DNA of 64,000 nt, from contig NZ_KB912877.1 in assembly GCF_000383855.1 (NCBI RefSeq), positions 4,525,226 to 4,589,225 on the forward strand. Reading direction: 5' to 3'. Under the pieces are notes generated by a model. That model did not search any database. It was not told the origin of the DNA and was given only the letters and a program-made list of their open reading frames with translations. Position numbers and translations under genes: made by a program. Numbering within the stretch: position 1 is the first letter of the stretch; each line of letters starts with the position of its first letter. This document shows positions 40,872 to 49,484 of the stretch, piece by piece. Source of the stretch: Methylobacter marinus A45 (GTDB taxonomy: Bacteria > Pseudomonadota > Gammaproteobacteria > Methylococcales > Methylomonadaceae).

Positions 40872-41507
40872 ATGAATGACATTAATCCTTCCGTTCCCTC
40901 ACTGAAATCGCTTCTCATCGCCACGGCTTCTGCCACGGTATTGGCCAGTACTATTTTAATAACGGCGGTACTGCCTGCCGAATACGGCATTGACCCGACC
41001 GGCTTAGGAAAAATGATGGGGTTGACCGCTTTATCATCGGTGCAGACTAAAGCCGCCAGCCAGCCGCTCGCCATCACCTGTCCGAGGCTGCCGCAGCAAG
41101 TGGCTGAAACAAGCGGCCAGAACCAGAAACAGGCCGTCAAGCCCTCTGCCGGCTCGACTGAAACCACGCAAAAGCAACCCCAGCCCCAGTGGCAGGATTC
41201 GGTCAAAATACGAGTGCCTGCCGGTGAAGGTCTGGAATATAAATTCCATCTGGTAAAAGGCGCATCCCTGGAGTACTCGTGGGCGACCGACGGGGCCAAG
41301 CTCTATTTTGATTTTCATGGCGAACCCCAAGGCGATAAGACCGGGTACTTCAAAAGCTTTAAAGAGAGCACCGACAATCGATCCAGCGGTACTTTAACAG
41401 CGCCGTTCGAAGGCCCTCACGGCTGGTACTGGGAAAACAAAACCTCATCACCGGTGACGATCATTTTGAATACCAAAGGTTCTTACCGGATTTTGGGCAT
41501 AATGTAA
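40872..41507 (+). CDS. membrane-anchored protein accompanying the HupE-type protein
   Basis: 211 residues. A single N-terminal membrane helix is followed by LPAEYGIDPTGLGKMMGLT, a Pro/Gln/Ser-rich linker (about 70-105) and a beta-rich periplasmic domain (about 108-211: VKIRVPAGEGLEYKFHLVKG, EGPHGWYWENKT). This architecture, usually called transmembrane anchor protein, recurs next to HupE-like genes. Function unknown. Confidence 0.75.
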   Translation: MNDINPSVPSLKSLLIATASATVLASTILITAVLPAEYGIDPTGLGKMMGLTALSSVQTKAASQPLAITCPRLPQQVAETSGQNQKQAVKPSAGSTETTQKQPQPQWQDSVKIRVPAGEGLEYKFHLVKGASLEYSWATDGAKLYFDFHGEPQGDKTGYFKSFKESTDNRSSGTLTAPFEGPHGWYWENKTSSPVTIILNTKGSYRILGIM

Positions 41508-41588
41508 TGGCATGTGACTATCATTGCGCAAGCCGGGTTTATTCATAGTTCAGGAGGTGGAATGGAATCTCTGGCACATCACTAGCCG

Positions 41589-41740
41589 CTAGGAGCCTGT
41601 CGAATTTAAAAATCAACAAAAACATAAGACATTGATTTTGAAAAAATAAATTTTTTAACTGCGTTTTGTTAGGAAAATATTTTTCAAATTATTTCAATGC
41701 TTTACTAATCCTGACGAATCATAATCCGACAGTCTCCTAG
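41589..41740. mobile_element. MITE-like element with IS5-type target site
   Basis: 152 bases, markedly AT-rich. Ends CTAGGAGCCTGTCG (41589-41602) and CGACAGTCTCCTAG (41727-41740) are inverted repeats with one mismatch. The outermost CTAG on each side may be a 4-base target duplication (YTAR targets are known for IS5-family elements), leaving 10-11 bp terminal repeats. There is no open reading frame, so mobilisation would need a transposase supplied from elsewhere. Confidence 0.6.
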
Positions 41741-41924
41741 ACCGCCAGGACAATGCCATCAGCGAATAGAGGTTAACGTACAATTTTTTCTAATTCTGTA
41801 TTTGCCCCTATTTCATTCCCGTCCCTTGGCATGCAGAAATTCAGCCTGGAAAGGCACGCACCGCGTCCCCTACGGCTTCCGGCTCAAGCCGGACGGGACA
41901 ACCTGCCTCCGTCCGGCCGCGCCT

Positions 41925-41944
41925 GGGCCGAATGAATTCGGCCC
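41925..41944. repeat. perfect 9-bp-arm palindrome near the proS stop
   Basis: GGGCCGAAT and ATTCGGCCC are separated by GA. In RNA from proS (minus strand) it would form a strong hairpin, but the following T run is short. It may serve as terminator or be a REP-type repeat. Confidence 0.5.
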
Positions 41945-41973
41945 TACAGTTAATTTTTTTCTTGTCCAGTCAA

Positions 41974-43689
41974 TTATCGATTCAATCTGGCTTTTAAGAA
42001 GTCGATGGCTTCCGCAAACGGTATTTCGATGCTCTCCTGCTCCGTTCTGGCCTTGTATTCGACCGTGCCCGCGTCCAGGCCGCGGTCGCTGACCACGAGG
42101 CGATGCGGAATGCCGATCAGTTCCATATCGGAGAACATGAAGCCGGCGCGGACTTTACGATCATCGAACAACACGTCGATGCCGGCTTGCCGCAGGTCCT
42201 GATACAGCTTTTCGGTCGCTTCCTTCAGGCGTTCGGATTTGTGCATGTTCATTGGACACAGTGCAACCTGGAACGGCGCCAGGCTGTCCGACCAGATAAT
42301 GCCCTTGTCGTCGTGATTTTGCTCGATGGCCGCCGCCACCACGCGCGAAATGCCGATGCCGTAGCAGCCCATGATCATGGTCTGGTTTTTACCGGCTTCG
42401 TTGATGATATCGGCTTTCATCGCGGCACTGTATTTGGTGCCCAGTTGGAAGATATGGCCGACTTCAATGCCGCGCGCCAGCGTGATCGTGCCTTGCCCGT
42501 CCGGGCTGGCATCGCCTTCGACGACAGTGCGCAGGTCTTCGATTTGCTCAGGGATAGGCAGATCGCGCTCCCAGTTGACGCCCTGATAATGCTTGCCGTC
42601 CTGGTTGGCGCCGCAGACGAAATCGGACATCAGGACCACACCGCGGTCGGCGATAATTTTTATCTCCAGCCCCATCGGACCGATAGAGCCCGGCTTGCAG
42701 CGGCAGGCGCTGTAAACCTCCTCATCGCTGGCAAAAGTCAGTGGCGAAGCGATGCCGTCGATTTTTTCCGCCTTGATCGCGTTCAGCTCGTGATCGCCTC
42801 TTAACAGCAGCGCCACCAGCGTGCCTTCTTCCTCGCCTTTCACGATCAGGGTTTTCAGGCATTGCTCAGGCAAAATATTGAAAAAGCGGCTGACCTCTTC
42901 AATGCTATGCTGATCGGGCGTATCGACCAGTGTTAATGCCGCCGTCGGCTGAACGCGCGATCCGGCCGGCATGACCGCTTCGGCTTTTTCGATATTGGCG
43001 GCATAGTCGCTGCCGGTCGAGAAGGCGATGGCGTCCTCGCCGGAATCGGCCAGCACGTGGAATTCATGCGAAACGGCGCCGCCGATGGAGCCGGAGTCGG
43101 CGATAACGGCGCGGAACTTCAGGCCCAGCCGGTTGAAGATATTGCTGTAGGCCTGATACATGACCTCGTAGGTTTCCTGCAGCGATGCCTGATCGAGATG
43201 AAATGAATAGGCATCCTTCATGACGAATTCGCGCGAGCGCATAATGCCGAAGCGCGGACGGATTTCATCGCGGAATTTGGTTTGCACCTGATAATAGGTG
43301 ATGGGCAATTGCTTGTAGCTTTTGATTTCATTGCGCGCCAGATCGGTAATGATTTCCTCATGTGTGGGTCCGAGACAGAAATCACGGTCGTGACGGTCTT
43401 TCAAACGCGCCAGCTCGGGGCCGTACTGTTCCCAACGGCCGGTTTCCTGCCATAACTCGGCAGGCTGAAGCGCCGGCATCAGAACTTCCAGCGCGCCGGC
43501 TTTTTCCATTTCCTCGCGCGTTATTTTTTCCACTTTGCGCAATACCCGCAACCCCAACGGTAACCAGGTGTAAAGACCGGCGGCCAGTTTACGGATAAGT
43601 CCGGCGCGTATCATCAGTTGATGACTGGCGATTTCGGCATCGGCCGGGGTTTCTTTAATGGTATTGAGCGGAAATTGAGTAGTACGCAT
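41974..43689 (-). CDS. proS: prolyl-tRNA synthetase
   Basis: 571 residues (E. coli 572). Bacterial-type Pro[22 protein letters not shown], the class II motifs in [46 protein letters not shown] in two parts, the editing insertion (INS) domain at about 220-410, and [14 protein letters not shown]. It charges tRNA-Pro and corrects Ala-tRNA-Pro through the INS domain. It is a single gene flanked by repeat elements on both sides. Confidence 0.97.
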   Translation of the reverse strand: MRTTQFPLNTIKETPADAEIASHQLMIRAGLIRKLAAGLYTWLPLGLRVLRKVEKITREEMEKAGALEVLMPALQPAELWQETGRWEQYGPELARLKDRHDRDFCLGPTHEEIITDLARNEIKSYKQLPITYYQVQTKFRDEIRPRFGIMRSREFVMKDAYSFHLDQASLQETYEVMYQAYSNIFNRLGLKFRAVIADSGSIGGAVSHEFHVLADSGEDAIAFSTGSDYAANIEKAEAVMPAGSRVQPTAALTLVDTPDQHSIEEVSRFFNILPEQCLKTLIVKGEEEGTLVALLLRGDHELNAIKAEKIDGIASPLTFASDEEVYSACRCKPGSIGPMGLEIKIIADRGVVLMSDFVCGANQDGKHYQGVNWERDLPIPEQIEDLRTVVEGDASPDGQGTITLARGIEVGHIFQLGTKYSAAMKADIINEAGKNQTMIMGCYGIGISRVVAAAIEQNHDDKGIIWSDSLAPFQVALCPMNMHKSERLKEATEKLYQDLRQAGIDVLFDDRKVRAGFMFSDMELIGIPHRLVVSDRGLDAGTVEYKARTEQESIEIPFAEAIDFLKARLNR

Positions 43690-44316
43690 TCTGTTTTTGA
43701 AAGATGAAAAAATTGAAAAATGCTATTTTACCGATTTAATACGGGTTTAGTCATCACGTTATCTCAGCTTGCCCGTCCGGCCATAAAAAAACAGATTGGC
43801 CGCCTGCTTTTTAAGTTAGGAATGGGAATGAAATAAGACCCGCAAATGAGGCAGGATTTCTGTTCATATTCAAGGCGCGCAAACAGGCGCATGGCAAGCC
43901 ATGTAACTGTTTGCGCAACGCCGAAGATGGACGGAAAGACAAGTCATTTGCGGGAATTATAAAATTCACGTTCCTTAGCTTTAATATTCAACCCATGCGC
44001 GGCTGATTATTCCATCAGCCGCGCACCAGAACCCCTAAAGCAGGATGCAATTGGCTTTTTATTCAAGCCGCGATCAACGCCTTGAGGATGTCACCGGTGC
44101 CAGGGAGCGTGAATTTTATTAACTTGCGCGATTGACTTGTCTTATCGTTCATTCCATGCATGCAGTCATTGAACAGGAACGGAAATAATGCCTCAATCGC
44201 GGGTCTTACTTCATTCCTGTTCCTAATAGTCGCCGCGTAACGGCACTTTATTGCATCAACCTAAATCCAAGCAACTGCCTGGACGGTTCCTGTTAAAACT
44301 AAACAACCGCTTATCA
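43690..44316. other. intergenic region between proS and the GGDEF-EAL gene
   Basis: About 630 bases without a supported gene. It consists largely of the 411-bp inverted-repeat element at 43816-44226. The remaining edges should contain the divergent promoters of proS and the GGDEF-EAL gene. Confidence 0.6.
43816..44226. mobile_element. 411-bp non-coding element with long inverted ends
   Basis: The left end (43816-43843, TTAGGAATGGGAATGAAATA onward) is complementary to the right end (44199-44226) at 25 of 28 bases, and weaker complementarity continues to roughly 55 bases on each side. Inside the left half is a nested hairpin with GCGCAAACAG (43877-43886) and CTGTTTGCGC (43907-43916), its loop again containing CATGGC and GCCATG. 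A further inner pair is ATAAAATTCACG (about 43958) and GTGAATTTTAT (about 44110). There is no open frame of note. It could be a MITE, or a structured repeat family acting at the RNA or DNA level. Confidence 0.6.
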
Positions 44317-47300
44317 ATGAGACCGATGACCTCTGTGAAGATTTTAGTTAAAAGTTGGCTGCCTATCATTACGACGACTGTCATTTTTTATCTGGTCGGC
44401 CGGTTGACGCTGCCATTATCATTGCCGCCCAGTTACGCTACGACCATCTGGCCGCCGGCCGGCATCGGCCTGGCCGCTGTTTTGTTATGGGGTAACCGGG
44501 TTTTGCCGGGGATATTCGCGGCTGAATGGCTGATTCATTATGAAGTTTATGATATATCGGCATTACTGGCATCGCCGCCGGAACTGGCGGTTGCGTTTCT
44601 TAATCCGCTTAATAGCGTGCTGAGGGCCTGGCTGGGCAAAGTTCTGGTCAACAAATACGCAGGATTTCCGAACTGCCTGATTTCAACCCGGCTGATTTTT
44701 CTGTTTTTCCTGCTCGCGGGCCCTGTAGCCACCTTGTTGCCGGCCATGCTGAGCGTGTATTCGTTATTTCTGGCCGGCGTTATCATCGGACAGGATCTGT
44801 TTTTTTCCTTTTTAACCTGGTGGCTGGGCGATTGCACCGGCATAGCCGTCTTTACCCCGCTGTTTTTCATTATTTTTAATCGCTCCCATAGAATCTGGCG
44901 CCAACGGTTGCTCCCCCTGGGCGTGCCGTTAGTCGGCATTTTCATAGTGCTTGCGGTCGGCTATTTAGTCGCGCGGCAAAAAGAGGTTGAACACCTGCAT
45001 AAAGTGATTGATCTTCAATCCACGATTATCCGGGATGATTTGCAAACCGGACTGCGCCAGCACCTGATGACGCTGCAACTGATCAAAGACTCGGTTGACT
45101 TGCCGAAGCCGGTATCGAAGAATGATTTTAAAACTTTTGGACGTTCGCTCTTTAATCAGCATCCCGATATTACGCGGCTTGAATGGCTTGAGGCCGCCGG
45201 CAATGCTGAAGGCCATCGCTTAATCAGCAAATACCGGGCCATTACCGAAGAGACGGCCGAATTTAAATCCGTGGCGGAAACAGCGAACGGGTTGACAATC
45301 GGTGACCGGGAAATAATCGTGACCGGCAAACACGAATTCATGGTTTTACTGCCCGTGTTTCAAACCGATACCGAGCTGAAAGGCGTTGTCGCCGAGGTTG
45401 TCAATATTGAGGACTTTGTCAGACAGACCATCAACAGGGCAAATTTTCCGCATGTCATCATCAAGCTTTTCGACGGCGCAAACGCGCCTTTGCAATCCAC
45501 CCTGTTCCAATCGAGTGGCAATCAGCCCTTATCCGACCCGCTGAACCTGACTGTCCTCGGCGCCGTCAATCTGGCTGATCAGCAATGGTTTCTGGAGATT
45601 GCGCCCGATAAGGAATTTCTCAGTGAGCATTATTCCTGGTCTGTTTCGCAAATGCTTGCCGTAGGCATGGTATTGACCGGCTTTATGAGCATCGGCTTGC
45701 TGGTACTGACCGGCCATACCGAAACCATCAGGTCCGAAGTCGACAAGCGCACCGAGGAACTCAGGCAAAGCAATATAAAACTGGCGGCCAACGAACAGCA
45801 ATTCAGAAAACTGGTGCAAACGCAATCGGCCATCGTCTGGCGCGCGGATCCCGCGTCATTCAGATTCCTGTTTGTCAGTGACGAGGCGGAAAGCATACTG
45901 GGTTATCCGGTCGACAGATGGCTGAATGAAGCGGATTTCTGGCGCCGGCATCTTCATAAAGAGGACCGGGCAACGGCGGCGGCCTATCGCCTGGAAGAAA
46001 CCCGGAACCTTCGCAATCATGAATTTGAATATCGCATGGTCGCCGCGGACGGCCGTTGCGTCTGGCTGCGCGATGTGGTTCACCTGATGATTAATAACGG
46101 CAGGGTTACGGAAATAGTCGGCTTCATGATCGACATCACCAGACAAAAGAAAGCCGAGGAACAATTGCGCCTGGCCGCAACCACTTTCGAAAGTCTGCAA
46201 GGCATCATGATCACCGACAAGAACGCCAGGATCCTGCGCGTGAACAAAGCTTTTACCCAAATCACCGGTTATTCGGCTGAACAAGTCGAAGGGCAAAGCG
46301 CCAGCATCCTGAAATCGGGCTATCATGACCCGGCCTTTTACGAGGACTTCCGGTTCCAACTGCAAACCTCCGGCAAATTTGAAGGCGAGATATGGAACCG
46401 GCGCAGGAATGGAGAGATCTATCCGGCATGGCAAACGGTCACGGCCGTTAAAAACGATTTCGATGAGGTCAGCCATTATATAAGCGTTTTCTCGGATATC
46501 ACCGCGCAAAAAGAAGCCGCCGACAAAATCCATACCATGGCTTTTTTTGACGCGTTAACGGCCTTGCCCAATCGCCGGTTATTGCTGGACCGGTTCGAAC
46601 ACGCCCTGGCGGTGGCCAAAAGGCATCACAAGTATGGCGCCGTTATTTTTCTGGACCTGGATCATTTTAAATTACTGAACGACTCCCTGGGTCATGCGGT
46701 AGGAGATGAATTGCTGATACAGGTTGCGGCGCGTCTGACTTCGGTGCTCAGAAAAGAGGATACTCCGGCCCGCCTCGGCGGAGATGAGTTTGTGGTATTG
46801 CTGCATCCCGATCTGGACAGCTTGACGGTCGCGGCGGATCATGCCATCGCGGCCGCCGAAAAAATCAGGTCCGCGTTAAACCAGGCTTTTTTTCTTAATG
46901 ATTACCAGCATCAAATATCGACGAGCATCGGCATCGCCTTGTTTCCCGATAACCATGTCGGCACCGATATCATTCTGCAACAAGCCGATACCGCGATGTA
47001 CCGTTCAAAAGCCAGCGGCCGCAATAGCATCAGTTTTTATCACCCAAGCATGCAGGAAGCGGCCGATGTACGTATCAAGATGGAAAACAATCTGCGCATT
47101 GCCGTCGAGCGGAACCAATTTACGCTTTACTATCAGCCGCTGGTCGATAGCGAAGGCGTTGTATTGAGCGCGGAAGCGCTGATTCGATGGCCGCAACCGG
47201 GCAAAAACATGATGCAGCCAGCGGAATTTATTGCCGTTGCCGAAGAAAGCAATTTGATTTTAGCGGTTGGTCAATGGGTACTGATGGAGGCGTGCCGTCA

Positions 47301-47853
47301 AATCAAAGCCTGGCAAACGGCGGGCATCAATTTGCCGCATATTTCCGTCAATGTCAGCTCCCGTCAATTCCGTCAGCCTGATTTCGTCGACCAGGTCCGG
47401 CTGGCCCTGACCCGCAGCGGCATTGCGCCGTATCTGCTTGGTATTGAATTGACCGAAGGCGTGATGATTGATGATTTAAACGATACCGTTTCTAAAATGA
47501 AGGCCTTAAAGGCCTTGGGGATTTCGATAGCCGTGGATGATTTCGGCACCGGTTACTCGTCTCTGGCCTATCTGAAAAAACTGCCGATCGATATATTAAA
47601 AATAGACCGGAGTTTCGTCAGGGACATTTTAACCGATATGAATGATGCCGTGATTGTGCAGGCCATCCTCGGCATGGCCAAACACCTGGGCTTGCACGTC
47701 ATTGCCGAAGGCGTGGAAACGGCGCAGCAATTCGATCTTCTGAAACAGCAGGAGTGTCCGAGTTTTCAGGGCCATTATTTCAGCCATCCCCTGCCGGCAA
47801 AGCAGTTTGCGGAAAAATACTACAGCTTGTGGCGGCGATCCATGAGCTTTTAG
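44317..47853 (+). CDS. MASE1-CHASE-PAS-PAS-GGDEF-EAL c-di-GMP signalling protein
   Basis: 1178 residues from the ATG at 44317; the frame extends back to a TTG at 44251. Order: MASE1 membrane sensor with about eight helices (about 10-230, TIWPPAGIGLAAVLLWG), a CHASE-like periplasmic domain (about 245-440), a last membrane helix, PAS (about 500-620), PAS (about 625-740), GGDEF with intact GGDEF at 821-825, and EAL with intact EALIRW at 953-958 and DDFGTGYSSLAYLKKLPID. Both catalytic halves look complete, so it could make or break c-di-GMP. The histidine kinase at 49.5 kb has the same MASE1-CHASE input. Its stop overlaps the convergent porin stop by 4 bases. Confidence 0.93.
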   Translation: MRPMTSVKILVKSWLPIITTTVIFYLVGRLTLPLSLPPSYATTIWPPAGIGLAAVLLWGNRVLPGIFAAEWLIHYEVYDISALLASPPELAVAFLNPLNSVLRAWLGKVLVNKYAGFPNCLISTRLIFLFFLLAGPVATLLPAMLSVYSLFLAGVIIGQDLFFSFLTWWLGDCTGIAVFTPLFFIIFNRSHRIWRQRLLPLGVPLVGIFIVLAVGYLVARQKEVEHLHKVIDLQSTIIRDDLQTGLRQHLMTLQLIKDSVDLPKPVSKNDFKTFGRSLFNQHPDITRLEWLEAAGNAEGHRLISKYRAITEETAEFKSVAETANGLTIGDREIIVTGKHEFMVLLPVFQTDTELKGVVAEVVNIEDFVRQTINRANFPHVIIKLFDGANAPLQSTLFQSSGNQPLSDPLNLTVLGAVNLADQQWFLEIAPDKEFLSEHYSWSVSQMLAVGMVLTGFMSIGLLVLTGHTETIRSEVDKRTEELRQSNIKLAANEQQFRKLVQTQSAIVWRADPASFRFLFVSDEAESILGYPVDRWLNEADFWRRHLHKEDRATAAAYRLEETRNLRNHEFEYRMVAADGRCVWLRDVVHLMINNGRVTEIVGFMIDITRQKKAEEQLRLAATTFESLQGIMITDKNARILRVNKAFTQITGYSAEQVEGQSASILKSGYHDPAFYEDFRFQLQTSGKFEGEIWNRRRNGEIYPAWQTVTAVKNDFDEVSHYISVFSDITAQKEAADKIHTMAFFDALTALPNRRLLLDRFEHALAVAKRHHKYGAVIFLDLDHFKLLNDSLGHAVGDELLIQVAARLTSVLRKEDTPARLGGDEFVVLLHPDLDSLTVAADHAIAAAEKIRSALNQAFFLNDYQHQISTSIGIALFPDNHVGTDIILQQADTAMYRSKASGRNSISFYHPSMQEAADVRIKMENNLRIAVERNQFTLYYQPLVDSEGVVLSAEALIRWPQPGKNMMQPAEFIAVAEESNLILAVGQWVLMEACRQIKAWQTAGINLPHISVNVSSRQFRQPDFVDQVRLALTRSGIAPYLLGIELTEGVMIDDLNDTVSKMKALKALGISIAVDDFGTGYSSLAYLKKLPIDILKIDRSFVRDILTDMNDAVIVQAILGMAKHLGLHVIAEGVETAQQFDLLKQQECPSFQGHYFSHPLPAKQFAEKYYSLWRRSMSF

Positions 47854-48596
47854 AAAAACCCGATCGCCATGGCCTGAACCACGGATTCATCGACGCCTCT
47901 TACGCCAAATTTGTTGTGCCAGTAAGAATATTCGGTGCCGACAAAAACCTTGTCGCTTTTCCAGCCGAACAAATCGCCCACATCCAGCAGCAGTTGCGGC
48001 TGCGCGAGAATGTGAAAAGTACCTGTAGCATTGGTATTGCCGGTACGAAAATCGGTAAAGCCCCTGAACTTGAACTTCGTCGAGGCGATTTGAAAAGGCA
48101 AGCTCCATACAGGCGTAATCTGCATACCGTATTTATTGCTGACGCTGTCGTCTTTATAAGCGGCGATATCCAGCTGCAGATAATCAAACAGGGAATTGGA
48201 CAGATCCAGGCTGAATCCCAGCAAATAGGCTTTGAAGTTATCCTGCTCAGGCTTGTTGCTGATGTTTAAACCGGCCATCAGGGATATATCCTTAACCGGA
48301 CCTGCAGACCAATCCAGACCGGTCACCTTGTTCATGCTCAGGTAAGAGTAAACTTCGGCATAAATTTCAACGCCGATATCATTGCGGTCGGCAAGATCGA
48401 CGAAAAAGAAATTTGTGCCATGCCGCCAGCCATGCGCATGCTCCACGGTCACGGTGGTTCTTTCATCATCACCGAATTCAAAGTCATTGCCGTACAGCAA
48501 TTGAATATTACTGGCCGTCCAGTCAACTGCGTTGGCTGTCGGCATGACCATTCCCTGCCAGCATAGCAGAAGAATGGCCCTGTTTATGTTTGGCAT
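47850..48596 (-). CDS. Tsx/OmpK-like outer-membrane channel protein
   Basis: 248 residues. A signal peptide ends at PTANA before VDWTASNIQLLYG. The mature chain alternates beta-strands (FFFVDLADRNDIGVEIYAEVY, GFSLDLSN, FKFRGFTDFRTG, FVGTEYSYWHNKFG) and ends in Phe, as outer-membrane barrels do. It belongs to the Tsx/OmpK nucleoside-channel superfamily; the ligand is not deducible. The cytochrome c gene lies immediately upstream (5 bases), so the two are cotranscribed. Confidence 0.8.
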   Translation of the reverse strand: MPNINRAILLLCWQGMVMPTANAVDWTASNIQLLYGNDFEFGDDERTTVTVEHAHGWRHGTNFFFVDLADRNDIGVEIYAEVYSYLSMNKVTGLDWSAGPVKDISLMAGLNISNKPEQDNFKAYLLGFSLDLSNSLFDYLQLDIAAYKDDSVSNKYGMQITPVWSLPFQIASTKFKFRGFTDFRTGNTNATGTFHILAQPQLLLDVGDLFGWKSDKVFVGTEYSYWHNKFGVRGVDESVVQAMAIGFF

Positions 48597-48601
48597 CGAG
48601 T

Positions 48602-49402
48602 TTACTGCGCTTTTTCCAGCTTCATTTGCTTCAGATAATGCACGATATCCTGTGCGTCATCAGGCGTTATAAGGTTCTCAAATGTGGGCATTTTCGTGCC
48701 GGCACGATACGCGCTCGCATTGCGTATGAATTGGGGCAGTGCCTGTTCCTGAAAATATTCGGTAATGTTTTTCGGAACATTCAGTTCCGGGCCGACATCG
48801 CCGCCGGAAAGATTGACTGAATGGCAACGAATGCAATAGCGGCTGAACAATTCGAATCCGTTGCTGATCCGGTCATCGGTTTTAGCGGGCGCCGCGGCGC
48901 CGAAATACGCTTTGGCGGGCTGCAATGACAGCGAAACCAACTGAAACGGCCAGGGATAGCGCCATTCGTCCAGGCCTTCTTTCGGCCAAACCAGATAAAA
49001 CGGCGCGGGCGTTATGGTCTGTTTGCCGAACTTAAATTCCAGCCATTTTTTAGATTCGGGAACGGCTTTATCCCTGAAAGCGATAAAGCCCTGCTCGGCC
49101 ATGGCGTCCTGATAAGCCATGGACACGTTATATCCGTCGGCGGCTGTAAACACGAGCACCAGTTCATCCGGTTTCGACGAGGGCGGCATGGGGATTTTAT
49201 TCAGGATTTCCGACAACGGATAAGCCTCGTATTCCTTTGCCGACTTGTAGACGGGGTCGTGGCTGATTTTTACCGTCTCCGGCCGGGGCAACCGCGCGGG
49301 CTCGGCTTTAACCAGATTGAACTCCGGCCAGTCCGCCGCCCGGCTTAGCGGCGACATTAATAATATCAATATAAAGCCAAGCGATAGTTTGATAGTTGTC
49401 AT
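48602..49402 (-). CDS. periplasmic mono-heme cytochrome c family protein
   Basis: 266 residues with a signal peptide ending at SRA (about residue 22). The first 160 residues form a domain with AADGYNVSMAYQDAMAEQGF, somewhat like the moco-free sulfite-oxidase-type domains fused to cytochromes. The C-terminal domain has one heme site, CIRCH (190-194), and a possible axial Met in GTKMPTF. Probably an electron-transfer protein whose partner is not encoded here. It is transcribed with the Tsx-like porin. Confidence 0.85.
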   Translation of the reverse strand: MTTIKLSLGFILILLMSPLSRAADWPEFNLVKAEPARLPRPETVKISHDPVYKSAKEYEAYPLSEILNKIPMPPSSKPDELVLVFTAADGYNVSMAYQDAMAEQGFIAFRDKAVPESKKWLEFKFGKQTITPAPFYLVWPKEGLDEWRYPWPFQLVSLSLQPAKAYFGAAAPAKTDDRISNGFELFSRYCIRCHSVNLSGGDVGPELNVPKNITEYFQEQALPQFIRNASAYRAGTKMPTFENLITPDDAQDIVHYLKQMKLEKAQ

Positions 49403-49484
49403 GATGCAAGCTCTTGTAGTTCTTGTTACGCGGTTTTTTGAAAAGCGTCTGTAAATTCCAGTTTATATTTGCGAACTTTATATA

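Larger units (their letters stand above)
41508..41973. other. non-coding stretch with repeat elements before proS
   Basis: 466 bases without a supported gene. It holds the 152-bp MITE-like element at 41589-41740 and a perfect palindrome at 41925-41944 (GGGCCGAAT, 2 bases, ATTCGGCCC) inside GC-rich sequence of dispersed-repeat type next to the proS stop. Confidence 0.7.

Noticed and set aside
43690-44250. possible CRISPR or direct-repeat array in the proS intergenic region
   Set aside because: The repeats are inverted, not direct, and there is no regular spacing.
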